Notes under the pieces: generated by a model | Told to the model about the DNA's origin: nothing | Databases searched by the model: none | Seen by the model: the letters and a program-made list of their open reading frames with translations, nothing else | NCBI GenBank assembly: GCA_963792025.1 | Contig: CAWBUS010000008.1 | Location: 186,001-250,000 of the forward strand | DNA from: Ginsengibacter sp963792025 | GTDB lineage: Bacteria > Bacteroidota > Bacteroidia > Chitinophagales > Chitinophagaceae | Direction: 5' to 3' | DNA length: 64,000 nt | Position numbers and translations under genes: made by a program | In this document: positions 8,388 to 16,428 of the stretch, in pieces | Numbering within the stretch: the stretch's first letter is position 1 | How the letters are laid out: each line of letters begins with the position of its first letter

Positions 8388-8975
8388 TTACTTTGAAGTT
8401 GATGGAAATGGTATGTCAAAGCTGCCATCGGTTAACCGGGCGACCTTTTCTGTATCAGGGTTTAATAGGTTTCCTGAAAATGTACCTTTAAGCCGCGATG
8501 AAGTATTGGACGTTATGGCGACCGTAACGGTTGAAGCATCATTAAATTCATAAAGGGGTACTTCTCCATTACCTCCTCCCGGAATAGAAAAGCTGGCAAA
8601 ATATTTTACATTATTTCCGGAAGAAAGCCTGTCCATGTCATCTTTCCTTACGACAGTCGTACCGATGTCAGCAACTGAAAAAGAAAATTGTGGCTGCACC
8701 TTTTTTAGCGCCGGGTCCAGGTCGGTCAGTATAAAATGCACCACGTTGTCGGAATGTTTATTAGCGATATTAAAATAATTGTCCGTTCCGTTTCCCGAGA
8801 AAACCTTTCCATCAATTTTATACGAAAAGCTTGCATCCCTTGTTGAAGAAGAAGTTGCGGCATTAGAACTTGCTGTTGCATCGTTTGTATTACTTTCTTT
8901 ACCCGCATTGTTGCCACCACAGGAACATATTGCAATTGATAAACTTATTATGGTGATGATGATTAACTGTTTCAT
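8388..8975 (-). CDS. DUF6252-like lipoprotein
   Basis: The 195-residue product opens with an SPII leader (MKQLIIITIISLSIAICSCG) and a short Ser/Asn/Ala/Thr linker. It then shows the family strands DASFSYKIDGKVFSG, SRLKGTFSGNL and the ending DGSFDIPFPS. It is the last gene of operon C, 54 bp after 9030-9620. The protein is expected to be anchored in the outer membrane or the outer leaflet of the inner membrane and to be mostly beta. Compared with its paralog 9030-9620 it is alike in length and motif order, but the central region differs, which suggests different binding partners rather than redundant copies. Confidence 0.75.
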   Translation of the reverse strand: MKQLIIITIISLSIAICSCGGNNAGKESNTNDATASSNAATSSSTRDASFSYKIDGKVFSGNGTDNYFNIANKHSDNVVHFILTDLDPALKKVQPQFSFSVADIGTTVVRKDDMDRLSSGNNVKYFASFSIPGGGNGEVPLYEFNDASTVTVAITSNTSSRLKGTFSGNLLNPDTEKVARLTDGSFDIPFPSTSK

Positions 8976-9029
8976 AATTTTTATTTTTTCTACGAAATAA
9001 AACTGTAGAATATTTCTTTAGATAGGAAC

Positions 9030-9620
9030 CTAACCTTTATCAGCACCTAGAGGTATATCGAATTTCCCGTCAGTAACCGTTAGCTCGCCTTTACCTGCGC
9101 CCGGTGTTGCTAATTTGAATTTGCCTGAAAACGTTCCGGAAACACGGCTCGCAGAAATGCTGGTGATAGTAACGGTGAACGCTTCGCCACCGTAGATAGT
9201 ATATGAGCCGCCGCTGCTAATGAATAATTGCACACTCCAATGGTCTTCGTCAGCCGATACCTGTTGTGTGCCCATTGCGGCTTTCACAACAAAACGTATG
9301 GAATGCGGATACGTGACTGCGTCATCATTTGAAGCATCATTGAGGAAAAAAGCAACCGATTTGCCGTAATCATTTTGAGTAACCTGCGCCTGGTTGTTAA
9401 AGGAAGCAGCTATATCTTCTGTCGGGCCGCCTGAAATTTCTGCACCATCGAGGCTATAAGAAAAACGTGCATCACCTGAAGAAGAAGAAGATATTGTTGC
9501 AGGGGTATTATCAGCAGTAAGTTCTTTGCCAACATTTGTATTGTTTTTATTGCCGTTACAAGCAAATAACAAAAGTGATAACGGGATAATAATCGCAGCA
9601 AATAATTTTATTTTTTTCAT
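9030..9620 (-). CDS. DUF6252-like lipoprotein
   Basis: The 196-residue product has the leader MKKIKLFAAIIIPLSLLLFA followed directly by the lipid-attachment Cys (FACNGN). After a Ser/Thr-rich linker come DARFSYSLDGAEISGG, a central region with SIRFVVKAAM, the strand SRVSGTFSGKF and the ending DGKFDIPLGA, which is the full DUF6252-like layout. The gene lies 137 bp downstream of the YadA-head-like protein gene and 54 bp upstream of another family member. The 137-bp gap could hold a secondary promoter but I see no good TAnnTTTG box there. No catalytic motif is visible. Confidence 0.75.
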   Translation of the reverse strand: MKKIKLFAAIIIPLSLLLFACNGNKNNTNVGKELTADNTPATISSSSSGDARFSYSLDGAEISGGPTEDIAASFNNQAQVTQNDYGKSVAFFLNDASNDDAVTYPHSIRFVVKAAMGTQQVSADEDHWSVQLFISSGGSYTIYGGEAFTVTITSISASRVSGTFSGKFKLATPGAGKGELTVTDGKFDIPLGADKG

Positions 9621-9757
9621 GAAGATTTTATTTTTTAAATGATTATTTTCTGAAGACGGTGTTAGCGCTAATAGTTGTGTTACATAAAAGCAAGTAATCG
9701 CATAAACAAAAAAAAATTCTTTTCATTGTAATGTTTTAAAAGATGATTTGCCATTAA

Positions 9758-11407
9758 TTATTTTTTAGCAACCGGGTTTGATTTATTATTAATAGCTGCA
9801 ATTTGCTGTACTTTCTTATCGAGCGTTGAAACAGTGCTTAATAATAATTGCAATTGTTGTTGCAACTTTTCATTATTGGCAAGAAGTATCTTATTTTGAT
9901 TTTGTAGATCCGTTAATTGCTTTTGTTGCTCCTCAATTTTTTCTGTTCTTTTTTCTAATGCCTGAATAGCAATAAAACTTACACCCAGAAAATCCTGTTG
10001 ATTGATTAATGTATCGCAACCGATATTTCCTATAGCATCATGCCCAAATGCGTTATGAAAGTCTTGCGCCATCGGGCCGTAATGGCGGAATGTTTTTGAA
10101 TCCTGGCCTTTATAGTTCCATGTTCCTAATTTGAATTGCGATATTTTATGTAAAAACGCTTCGCCATTTACAGGCAATACTTTTTCTTTTTTTGTACTAT
10201 CACTTATTGCGCTCCAGCTGTTGTCTCCGTGATTAGCTAATATGCCGGTACGATTTGTATTTCCTCCGGTAATAAAATAATAACCATTATTAAAACGACA
10301 AATCATTTGATCGTCCGTGCCACTACCTACGCTACCTGCGTTCCAGGGATCCGTATCACCCAACATGACATTTCCTTTATGTCCTGCATCGAAAAGATTT
10401 GAGCCTAATATTTTTGAGTTGTTTCCGGATGCGACGATATTATTGCCCATGGCAACAGATAATGAACCCGAAGCAGTTGCGCTAATGCCCATAGCAAAAG
10501 AATAATCACCTCCTGCATTTGTGAAATCGCCCATTGAAAAAGAAGCAAAGCCTCCTGCTGTTGTATTATCACCCAGTGCAACAGATGTATATCCATTTGC
10601 ATGACTTGAACTTCCGGCTGCGAAAGAATAAGTGCCAGAAGCAGTATTACCAGACCCCATTGAAATAGAACCTATGCCATTTGCCTGGCAATTGTATCCT
10701 GCTGCAAAAGAATAATTGCCACCGGCTGTTGTTGTTGTTCCAAAAGCAGCAGCAGAATTTCCGTTTGCTTCTGTGAAATTTCCTGCTGCAAAAGAATAGC
10801 TACCGTATGCACCTGCATTATAGCCCATCGAATAAGAATAAGCACCGTTGGCAAACGATCCGTCTCCTAAAGCAACTCCATAATCTCCATCTGCTACTGC
10901 CTTATATCCAATGGCAATAGATGAATAACCATTTGCTAAAGAATAATAGCCCGATGCAAAAGAATATGCTTTTTTTGCATAGGAGTATTGGCCTGATGTA
11001 AATGTATAATCTCCCACTGCGTTTGTATAGTCGCCAGTAGCAAAAGAGCTGATACCAGATGCACCGGAGCCATGGCCTATTGAAGCGGAATACAGACCCG
11101 TAGCCATGTTTCCATAACCCATACCTACTGAATATTTGCCGATATTAACTGAGTCCCATTCGTTATAAACGGCATAGCCTACACGAAAAGCTGCCTTGTC
11201 AGCATACCACATTAATCGTCTTCCTCCAAGCGAAATTGGTGTATTGTGAGGTGTCGCAGGTATATCGCCAGGTGCGCTAAACAATACACTACTATCCACA
11301 ACGTGCAAACGTGCCAATGGATTTGTTGTTCCAATACCTACATTTTGAGCAATTACGCTAAATTGTATGAAGAAACTAATCACGTATAAAGAAATTGCTT
11401 TTCGCAT
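9758..11407 (-). CDS. YadA-head-like repeat protein with S74 chaperone domain
   Basis: The 549-residue product has a Sec signal (cleavage near IAQ, residue 21) and a short NVGIGTTNPLARLHV segment common before such domains. Residues 90-330 are about 17 tandem 14-residue repeats of the type YSFAAGNFTEANGN or SSIAIGYKAVADGD, the left-handed roll of trimeric autotransporter heads. Residues 400-480 fit the S74 intramolecular chaperone domain (SDSTKKEKVLPVNG, with Ser and Lys for the self-cleavage dyad, then YGPMAQDF). A coiled coil (about 482-540) ends the chain. I expect a trimeric surface fibre. No T9SS C-terminal domain or YadA translocator barrel is present, so its export route is unclear. 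First gene of operon C. Confidence 0.85.
   Translation of the reverse strand: MRKAISLYVISFFIQFSVIAQNVGIGTTNPLARLHVVDSSVLFSAPGDIPATPHNTPISLGGRRLMWYADKAAFRVGYAVYNEWDSVNIGKYSVGMGYGNMATGLYSASIGHGSGASGISSFATGDYTNAVGDYTFTSGQYSYAKKAYSFASGYYSLANGYSSIAIGYKAVADGDYGVALGDGSFANGAYSYSMGYNAGAYGSYSFAAGNFTEANGNSAAAFGTTTTAGGNYSFAAGYNCQANGIGSISMGSGNTASGTYSFAAGSSSHANGYTSVALGDNTTAGGFASFSMGDFTNAGGDYSFAMGISATASGSLSVAMGNNIVASGNNSKILGSNLFDAGHKGNVMLGDTDPWNAGSVGSGTDDQMICRFNNGYYFITGGNTNRTGILANHGDNSWSAISDSTKKEKVLPVNGEAFLHKISQFKLGTWNYKGQDSKTFRHYGPMAQDFHNAFGHDAIGNIGCDTLINQQDFLGVSFIAIQALEKRTEKIEEQQKQLTDLQNQNKILLANNEKLQQQLQLLLSTVSTLDKKVQQIAAINNKSNPVAKK
10418..11140 (-). repeat. Coding tandem repeat, 42-bp period
   Basis: This segment encodes the 14-residue head repeats of the protein at 9758-11407. 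The period is exactly 14 codons, and the positions [AG]-[ST]-x-A-x-G and A-x-G recur in nearly every unit, while the DNA units themselves are diverged. The repeat number may change by slippage, and short-read assemblies could miscount it. It is a protein repeat and not a CRISPR array, since the units have no conserved DNA repeat/spacer division. Confidence 0.8.
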
Positions 11408-11463
11408 AAGTACATTTTATGTTTATTGTTTTAATAAAGCTTATGTTCCGGTTTTCATTATTA

Positions 11464-11526
11464 TAAAAATACTTTTGACAGCCTAGCCAAAGCAATCTCT
11501 ACCGACGAACGTATTCTTAAAATCGT
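11464..11526 (-). promoter_or_regulatory. Promoter and shared operator, operon C / divergent region
   Basis: On the minus strand TATTTTTA (11471-11464) is a near-consensus -7 box, 57 bp before the ATG at 11407. The 25-bp element (11502-11526, plus-strand CCGAC followed by GAACGTATTCTTAAAATCGT) lies 30 bp upstream. At this copy the bases beyond the core complete an inverted repeat CCGACGA-N14-TCGTCGG (11502-11529), so the binding protein may act as a symmetric dimer. The element also lies 67 bp upstream of the divergent response-regulator start codon at 11593, which would allow autoregulation. Confidence 0.72.
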
Positions 11527-11592
11527 CGGAAATTCCGGCATGGATTTTTTGTAGTTTTAATAATTATTTCTCCATAAAAAGATTCACAAGAA

Positions 11593-12309
11593 ATGCAATT
11601 ACCTGAACCGCGATTGAAATATGTAATAATAGATGACGATTATATTGACCGGTCGGTGGTTGAAATGGAAGCGGCTAAGTTCTCATTTTTAGAAAAAATC
11701 GCCACCTGTAGCCATCCCGTTGAAGCTATTGAAATCATTTCAAAATTTAAACCTGATATTATCTTCCTTGATATTGAAATGCCGGAATTAACTGGGGTGG
11801 AATTAATAAGGAAGAAAATTACCGATGCAGCCTTACCGGTTTTTATTACCTCACATCCTGAGTTTGCTTTGGAAAGTTATGAACTGGAGGCGTTTGATTA
11901 TTTACTAAAGCCGGTTTCTTCTGAACGCTTTGCCATGTGCGCTTTGCGGCTACGCGATTTTTACCAGATGAGAACAAAGGCATGTGCATTTGATACCGAA
12001 GAAGAAACTAATTTTATCATTATAAAACAAGGCTACGATAAATACAAAATACCGGTACACGATATTTTATACCTTGAAGCAATGAGAGACTACACGAGAA
12101 TTACTACCTCTTCAAAACAGTATTTAGTGTTAACCACTTTAAATGGAATTATTGAAAAATTGCCGGCTAATATATTTGTTCGTATCCACAGAAGCTATGT
12201 GGTAAACCGGAACAAAGTAGACGCTATTCAAAAAAATAAACTCAATATACAATCTCATATATTGCCTATCGGCAAATTGTATAAATCAGCGCTAAGTTTT
12301 CCAGATTGA
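11593..12309 (+). CDS. LytTR-family response regulator
   Basis: The 238-residue protein joins an N-terminal receiver domain (residues 10-125) to a C-terminal LytTR DNA-binding domain (about 138-236). Receiver landmarks are the acidic DDD at 14-16, the phosphoacceptor Asp60 in FLDIEMPELTG, Thr/Ser86-87 and Lys106 in LLKPVS. The LytTR part shows ILYLEAMRDYTRI and FVRIHRSYVVNRNKVDAI, both family hallmarks. It is followed 52 bp later by a histidine kinase gene and is divergent from the secreted-protein operons. The three shared operators, one right upstream of this gene, make it the best candidate to bind them; LytTR sites are normally spaced repeats, so the exact contact pattern needs testing. 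Confidence 0.93.
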   Translation: MQLPEPRLKYVIIDDDYIDRSVVEMEAAKFSFLEKIATCSHPVEAIEIISKFKPDIIFLDIEMPELTGVELIRKKITDAALPVFITSHPEFALESYELEAFDYLLKPVSSERFAMCALRLRDFYQMRTKACAFDTEEETNFIIIKQGYDKYKIPVHDILYLEAMRDYTRITTSSKQYLVLTTLNGIIEKLPANIFVRIHRSYVVNRNKVDAIQKNKLNIQSHILPIGKLYKSALSFPD

Positions 12310-12361
12310 TGCTTTCATAATAATGAATGTTTATATTGCCACATAATTTCATGCCATCAAA

Positions 12362-14479
12362 ATGAGTAAAATTTTTTTTATTTTATTTGTTTTAAATCTA
12401 ACATCGGTCATAGTTAAGTCACAGCCGCCCGACCTAAAAAAATACAAAAATGACCGGGACAAAGTGAAAGCGTGGCTTGATTACTGTGCAGAACTTCGCT
12501 TAAATAAAAATGGCGCAAAAGACAACTACATTGTGCTGCAACAAGCAGGGTTGAAAGGCTTAGAATTGGTGAAACCCTCCGATGAGGAAAACAAAGCCAG
12601 CTTTTTTTTATATACAGCGCTTGGATATTATTATCAATTAAAAGCAGATAGTGCACAATATTATTTTTATCAAAGTTTATATAGCGCTCAAAAAGCACAC
12701 ACAACAAAATTAATTGCAGGCGCATGCGAAGCGTTGATGAGCATCAATTTTCAAATGCAGCAACTGGATAAAGTTGACTCCTGTAAAAATATTCTGCAAA
12801 CTATTGCAGATACGTCGAAAGATAAACTTATTCTGCAGGATATTTATTCTGCGTTTGGCAGTTACTTTCAACAAAAATCTTTTTATAGCACTTCGCAGGA
12901 TTATTACATTAAGAGCATAGAGCTGCGGGAAAAAGAAGTGGATACAACAAGAAATATCAAAGCTAAATTTGATTACGCCATCCAATGCGACCAGCTTTCA
13001 AAACTTTATTTAAACACTGAAATGTCCGACAAGAGCCTTACGGCATTAAGGCAAGGTCAGCGATTTGCAGATGTTTCACCGTTAGTGAGCAATCGCTTAC
13101 TAAGCTCTTTTGTGGAAGCATTTACTACTTCAAACAATATTGATTCAGCATTATACTACAATAATAAATTAGCGCTTAACACAAAGGGCCAATCCATTTT
13201 TCCTTCCGAACTGGTATCATCTAATTTAAACATAGGTATCTATTATATCGATCATCATCAATACGATAAAGCGTTACCGTATCTTAATAAGGGCGATTCA
13301 CTGGCTGCCATTATTCAATCGCCCTTTTTAATTTTCCAGGCGCAAATGATCAAGGGCAGGTATTTTGAAGAAACTAAACAACCGGACAAAGCGCTTCCTT
13401 TATTATCACAAGCATTGCCCGTTGCGCAACAGCTTAACAAAGATTTGTATTCTAATATCCTCCAATATATGGCGCTGGCCTACAAAGAAAAGGGTGACTT
13501 ACGAAAAGCCTTACAGTATTATGAAGCGTATAGCGGTGCGAAGGACACGCTTACTAAAGAGAAAATCTCAAGGAACTTTGCCGACCTCGAAACTCATTAT
13601 CAAACTGCCGAAAAAGAAAATCAAATTGTTGTTTTAGATCAAAAAAATAAATTGAATACGCTGGAGCTTAAGCAAGCTTCAAACACAAAAAATTTATTAA
13701 TTCTCGGATTGGTAAGCCTCGGAATTTTTTCATTACTTCTTTATTTTATTTACCGCAATAAAGAGAAACTTAATAAAATATTGAATCAGCGCAACCAACA
13801 ATTAGACGAGCTTAACAATGAGCTTTCAATTGCCAACGATACAAAAGCAAAATTATTTGGAGTTATAAGTCACGATCTGCGTTCGCCGGTGAGCAGTATT
13901 GTGCAACTGTTACATTTACAAAAAGAAAATCCCGGATCACTAAATGATCAGTTACGCAATCAGTATAACGAACGTTTAAACAAGGCTTCTGAAAATGTAT
14001 TGGAAACTATGGAGGATCTTTTATTGTGGAGTAAAAGCCAGATGAATAATTTTAATCCTCAGAACAAAACAATCAAAATAGCTCCACTGCTAATGCAGGA
14101 AAAAGAACTTTTCGAAGAACAAATAAAGGAGAAAGATCTTCGGCTAAACATTAACGTTAGCCCGGAAATATTCCAAAATACGGATGAAAATTTTATCGGC
14201 GTGATAGTGAGGAATCTGATTCAAAATGCCATAAAGCAATGTGAGGCCAAAGCAACCATTACTTTAACTGCAGACAGCAATAGCATCACTATTACAAATC
14301 CTTCCCCAAATAAAAATGCAGCGGAACTCAATTTGATATTGCAACAAACACTGATCAGCAGCAAATATTCCGGCTTAGGATTGCAAATAGTAAAAGACCT
14401 TGCCACACGTCTTGGCTTAAAAATATTTTATAAACAGGAAGATGACCAAAACATTTCAGCAGTACTAAGCTGGAAATAA
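12362..14479 (+). CDS. TPR-containing sensor histidine kinase
   Basis: The 705-residue protein has an N-terminal signal peptide (to about residue 20), a large TPR-type helical sensor region predicted outside the membrane (about 75-400), a coiled coil (405-440), one membrane span (about 444-464), a second coiled coil, a HisKA domain with phosphoacceptor His504 in ISHDLRSPVSSI, and an ATPase domain with N-box NLIQNAIKQ (618-626) and G2-like YSGLGLQIVKDLA (669-681). The G1 D-x-G-x-G motif is missing; the corresponding strand reads ITITNPSPN, as in many TPR kinases of this phylum. It is the natural partner of the preceding LytTR regulator. The periplasmic TPR domain suggests sensing a peptide or protein ligand. 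Confidence 0.9.
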   Translation: MSKIFFILFVLNLTSVIVKSQPPDLKKYKNDRDKVKAWLDYCAELRLNKNGAKDNYIVLQQAGLKGLELVKPSDEENKASFFLYTALGYYYQLKADSAQYYFYQSLYSAQKAHTTKLIAGACEALMSINFQMQQLDKVDSCKNILQTIADTSKDKLILQDIYSAFGSYFQQKSFYSTSQDYYIKSIELREKEVDTTRNIKAKFDYAIQCDQLSKLYLNTEMSDKSLTALRQGQRFADVSPLVSNRLLSSFVEAFTTSNNIDSALYYNNKLALNTKGQSIFPSELVSSNLNIGIYYIDHHQYDKALPYLNKGDSLAAIIQSPFLIFQAQMIKGRYFEETKQPDKALPLLSQALPVAQQLNKDLYSNILQYMALAYKEKGDLRKALQYYEAYSGAKDTLTKEKISRNFADLETHYQTAEKENQIVVLDQKNKLNTLELKQASNTKNLLILGLVSLGIFSLLLYFIYRNKEKLNKILNQRNQQLDELNNELSIANDTKAKLFGVISHDLRSPVSSIVQLLHLQKENPGSLNDQLRNQYNERLNKASENVLETMEDLLLWSKSQMNNFNPQNKTIKIAPLLMQEKELFEEQIKEKDLRLNINVSPEIFQNTDENFIGVIVRNLIQNAIKQCEAKATITLTADSNSITITNPSPNKNAAELNLILQQTLISSKYSGLGLQIVKDLATRLGLKIFYKQEDDQNISAVLSWK

Positions 14480-14532
14480 AGGATAGAAATATTAATTTAA
14501 TGCAGCGAATGTTTTGTTGAGATGCCTGCCAA

Positions 14533-14916
14533 TTATTTCGCTTCGAACCAGATTCTTTTATTGTTGTTCCAGTCTCCATTATAGTTTATTGTAAGTTCTT
14601 CGCCAATGTCGATTAATCTTATTGTTTTTATTTGTATCGTTTCCTTATCGAAATCCATAAAATATTCACAATTACTTTGGTAACTGTGATTGTACATCGG
14701 AACAAGACCGAGGGCCATGCAACACTTATCTTTATTGGTTCCCCATTCAAAAATATAATCATGAAGCAGAGTCTTATCAAGAAGAATTCTGTCTTTGGCA
14801 GTCATGACAATTACGGGCGATTCTTCGATGATAATATTTGCGTCTATTTTTTCTTTGGTAAAAACACCTCTTCCTTTTGCAGCGGTTTTTTTTAAATATA
14901 AATATCGTTTTATCAT
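14533..14916 (-). CDS. SET-domain protein
   Basis: The 127-residue protein is a compact SET domain. It shows the opening GRGVF (residues 16-20), YNHSYQSNCEYFMDF, which matches the NHSC-type S-adenosylmethionine and substrate motif, and the end GEELTINYNGDW with the catalytic-type Tyr. A member of this family would transfer methyl groups from S-adenosylmethionine to protein lysines; the bacterial substrate is unknown. It stands alone between the kinase and mgtE genes, convergent with the kinase gene. The lack of pre-SET and post-SET regions is normal for bacterial single-domain forms. Confidence 0.85.
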   Translation of the reverse strand: MIKRYLYLKKTAAKGRGVFTKEKIDANIIIEESPVIVMTAKDRILLDKTLLHDYIFEWGTNKDKCCMALGLVPMYNHSYQSNCEYFMDFDKETIQIKTIRLIDIGEELTINYNGDWNNNKRIWFEAK

Positions 14917-14979
14917 TTATTAAGAAGATAACTATTGTAAAATAAATTAATTTGCGACATTATCGGTTTATCAAAAAAA

Positions 14980-16377
14980 ATGGAAGAAGAAGTAAACATA
15001 CAGGAACAATATGAAGAAATTCTTCAGACCAACGACGATGTTGCTATCAGTGATTTTCTGAATCAACAGAATATAAGCGATGTTGCCGAATTAATTGAGG
15101 AAGATGAAGAACGGGAAATGGGAATTTTCCAGCATCTCTCTATGCATCGCGCCGTTAGCTTGTTTAAAATACTGGAGCATTCCAATCAAAAAAGGATAAT
15201 TAAGAATCTTCCACCCGCTAAAAGCGCTGAGTTGCTTAATACCATGCAGGCTGATGACCGTACTGATTTTTTGGAAGACCTCCCGAATGAAGTAGTGAGG
15301 GAATTGGTGAAGACACTTACTCCTGAAGAAAGAAAAATTACCCTGTCATTACTTGGCTATCCTGAAAACAGTGTGGGAAGATTAATGACTCCCGACTATG
15401 TTTACGTTCATGAATATAACACTGTCGCTGAAGTAATAGATATCATCCGTCATGTAGGCAAGGATACCGAAACGATTGACGTGATATACGTAATAAACGA
15501 TCATGGCGAATTGCTTGACGATATACGAATAAGAGAATTTATATTAGCCCCGCCAGTTAGGAAAGTAAGTGAGATGATGGATGGCAGGTTTATCGAGCTG
15601 AATGTTAATGATGACCAGGAAAAAGCTAACGAAGTTTTTAAAATGAATAATCGGGTAGCCTTACCCGTTGTGGATGATTATAATGTTCTGTTGGGTATTG
15701 TAACCATTGATGATGTACTGTGGGTGGCTAACGAAGAGTTTAGTGAGGATATTCAGAAGATAGGTGGTGCCGAAGCGCTGGACCAGCCTTACCTGGAAAC
15801 ACCTTTCTTTGGCCTGATCAAAAAAAGAGTTGGCTGGCTTATTATCCTATTTTTAAGTGAAATGCTTACAGCCACGGCCATGGCATATTATAATGATGAA
15901 TTGGCCAAGGTGATTGTACTTACTAATTTTATCCCGCTTATTATGAGTAGCGGTGGTAATAGCGGCTCGCAGGCTTCGTCTTTAATTATACAGGCGATGG
16001 CGCTCGGAGAAGTGACATTGGCAGATTGGTGGCGTGTTATGCGGCGCGAAATATTATCAGGTTTTGTGCTCGGTTTAATACTTGGTTTAATTGGATTTAT
16101 GAGAATTTCTTTATGGAGTTTTCTTATGCATCATGGAATTATGACTGATATCTATAAAGTAATTTGGTTTCGAATTGCATTGTCCGTTAGTTTTTCATTG
16201 GTAGGCGTTGTTCTTTGGGGATCATTTGCAGGAAGTATGCTTCCAATACTTTTAAAAAAATTAGGGGCTGATCCAGCGTCCTCCTCAGCACCATTTGTGG
16301 CAACGTTGGTTGATGTAACGGGATTAATAATATTTTTTAATGTTGCACTTTATTTTCTAAAAGATCACGGTTTATAA
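14980..16377 (+). CDS. mgtE: Magnesium transporter MgtE
   Basis: The 465-residue protein has the three parts of the family: an N-terminal helical domain (about 10-135, with DRTDFLEDLPNEVVRELV), a CBS pair (about 140-260, with RLMTPDYVYVHEY and LLGIVTIDDVLWV) and five membrane helices from about residue 285. The motif SSGGNSGSQASSLIIQAMAL is the Mg2+ pore signature. MgtE forms a dimeric Mg2+ channel gated by cytoplasmic Mg2+ through the N and CBS domains. The upstream gap of 63 bp is too short for an M-box riboswitch. glmS follows 51 bp later on the same strand. Confidence 0.95.
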   Translation: MEEEVNIQEQYEEILQTNDDVAISDFLNQQNISDVAELIEEDEEREMGIFQHLSMHRAVSLFKILEHSNQKRIIKNLPPAKSAELLNTMQADDRTDFLEDLPNEVVRELVKTLTPEERKITLSLLGYPENSVGRLMTPDYVYVHEYNTVAEVIDIIRHVGKDTETIDVIYVINDHGELLDDIRIREFILAPPVRKVSEMMDGRFIELNVNDDQEKANEVFKMNNRVALPVVDDYNVLLGIVTIDDVLWVANEEFSEDIQKIGGAEALDQPYLETPFFGLIKKRVGWLIILFLSEMLTATAMAYYNDELAKVIVLTNFIPLIMSSGGNSGSQASSLIIQAMALGEVTLADWWRVMRREILSGFVLGLILGLIGFMRISLWSFLMHHGIMTDIYKVIWFRIALSVSFSLVGVVLWGSFAGSMLPILLKKLGADPASSSAPFVATLVDVTGLIIFFNVALYFLKDHGL

Positions 16378-16428
16378 GTACAGTTGTTAATTGCTTTTGA
16401 TAATATCATCTTAATAAAAAATTAATTT

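Noticed and set aside
10418..11140. Regular 42-bp spacing that could look like a CRISPR or satellite array
   Set aside because: The periodicity is in the protein (14-residue head repeats); DNA units are diverged and there are no spacer blocks or cas genes.
14917..16428. Riboswitch or ribozyme ahead of mgtE and glmS
   Set aside because: The upstream gaps are 63 and 51 bp, too short for an M-box or a glmS ribozyme, and no conserved core was seen.
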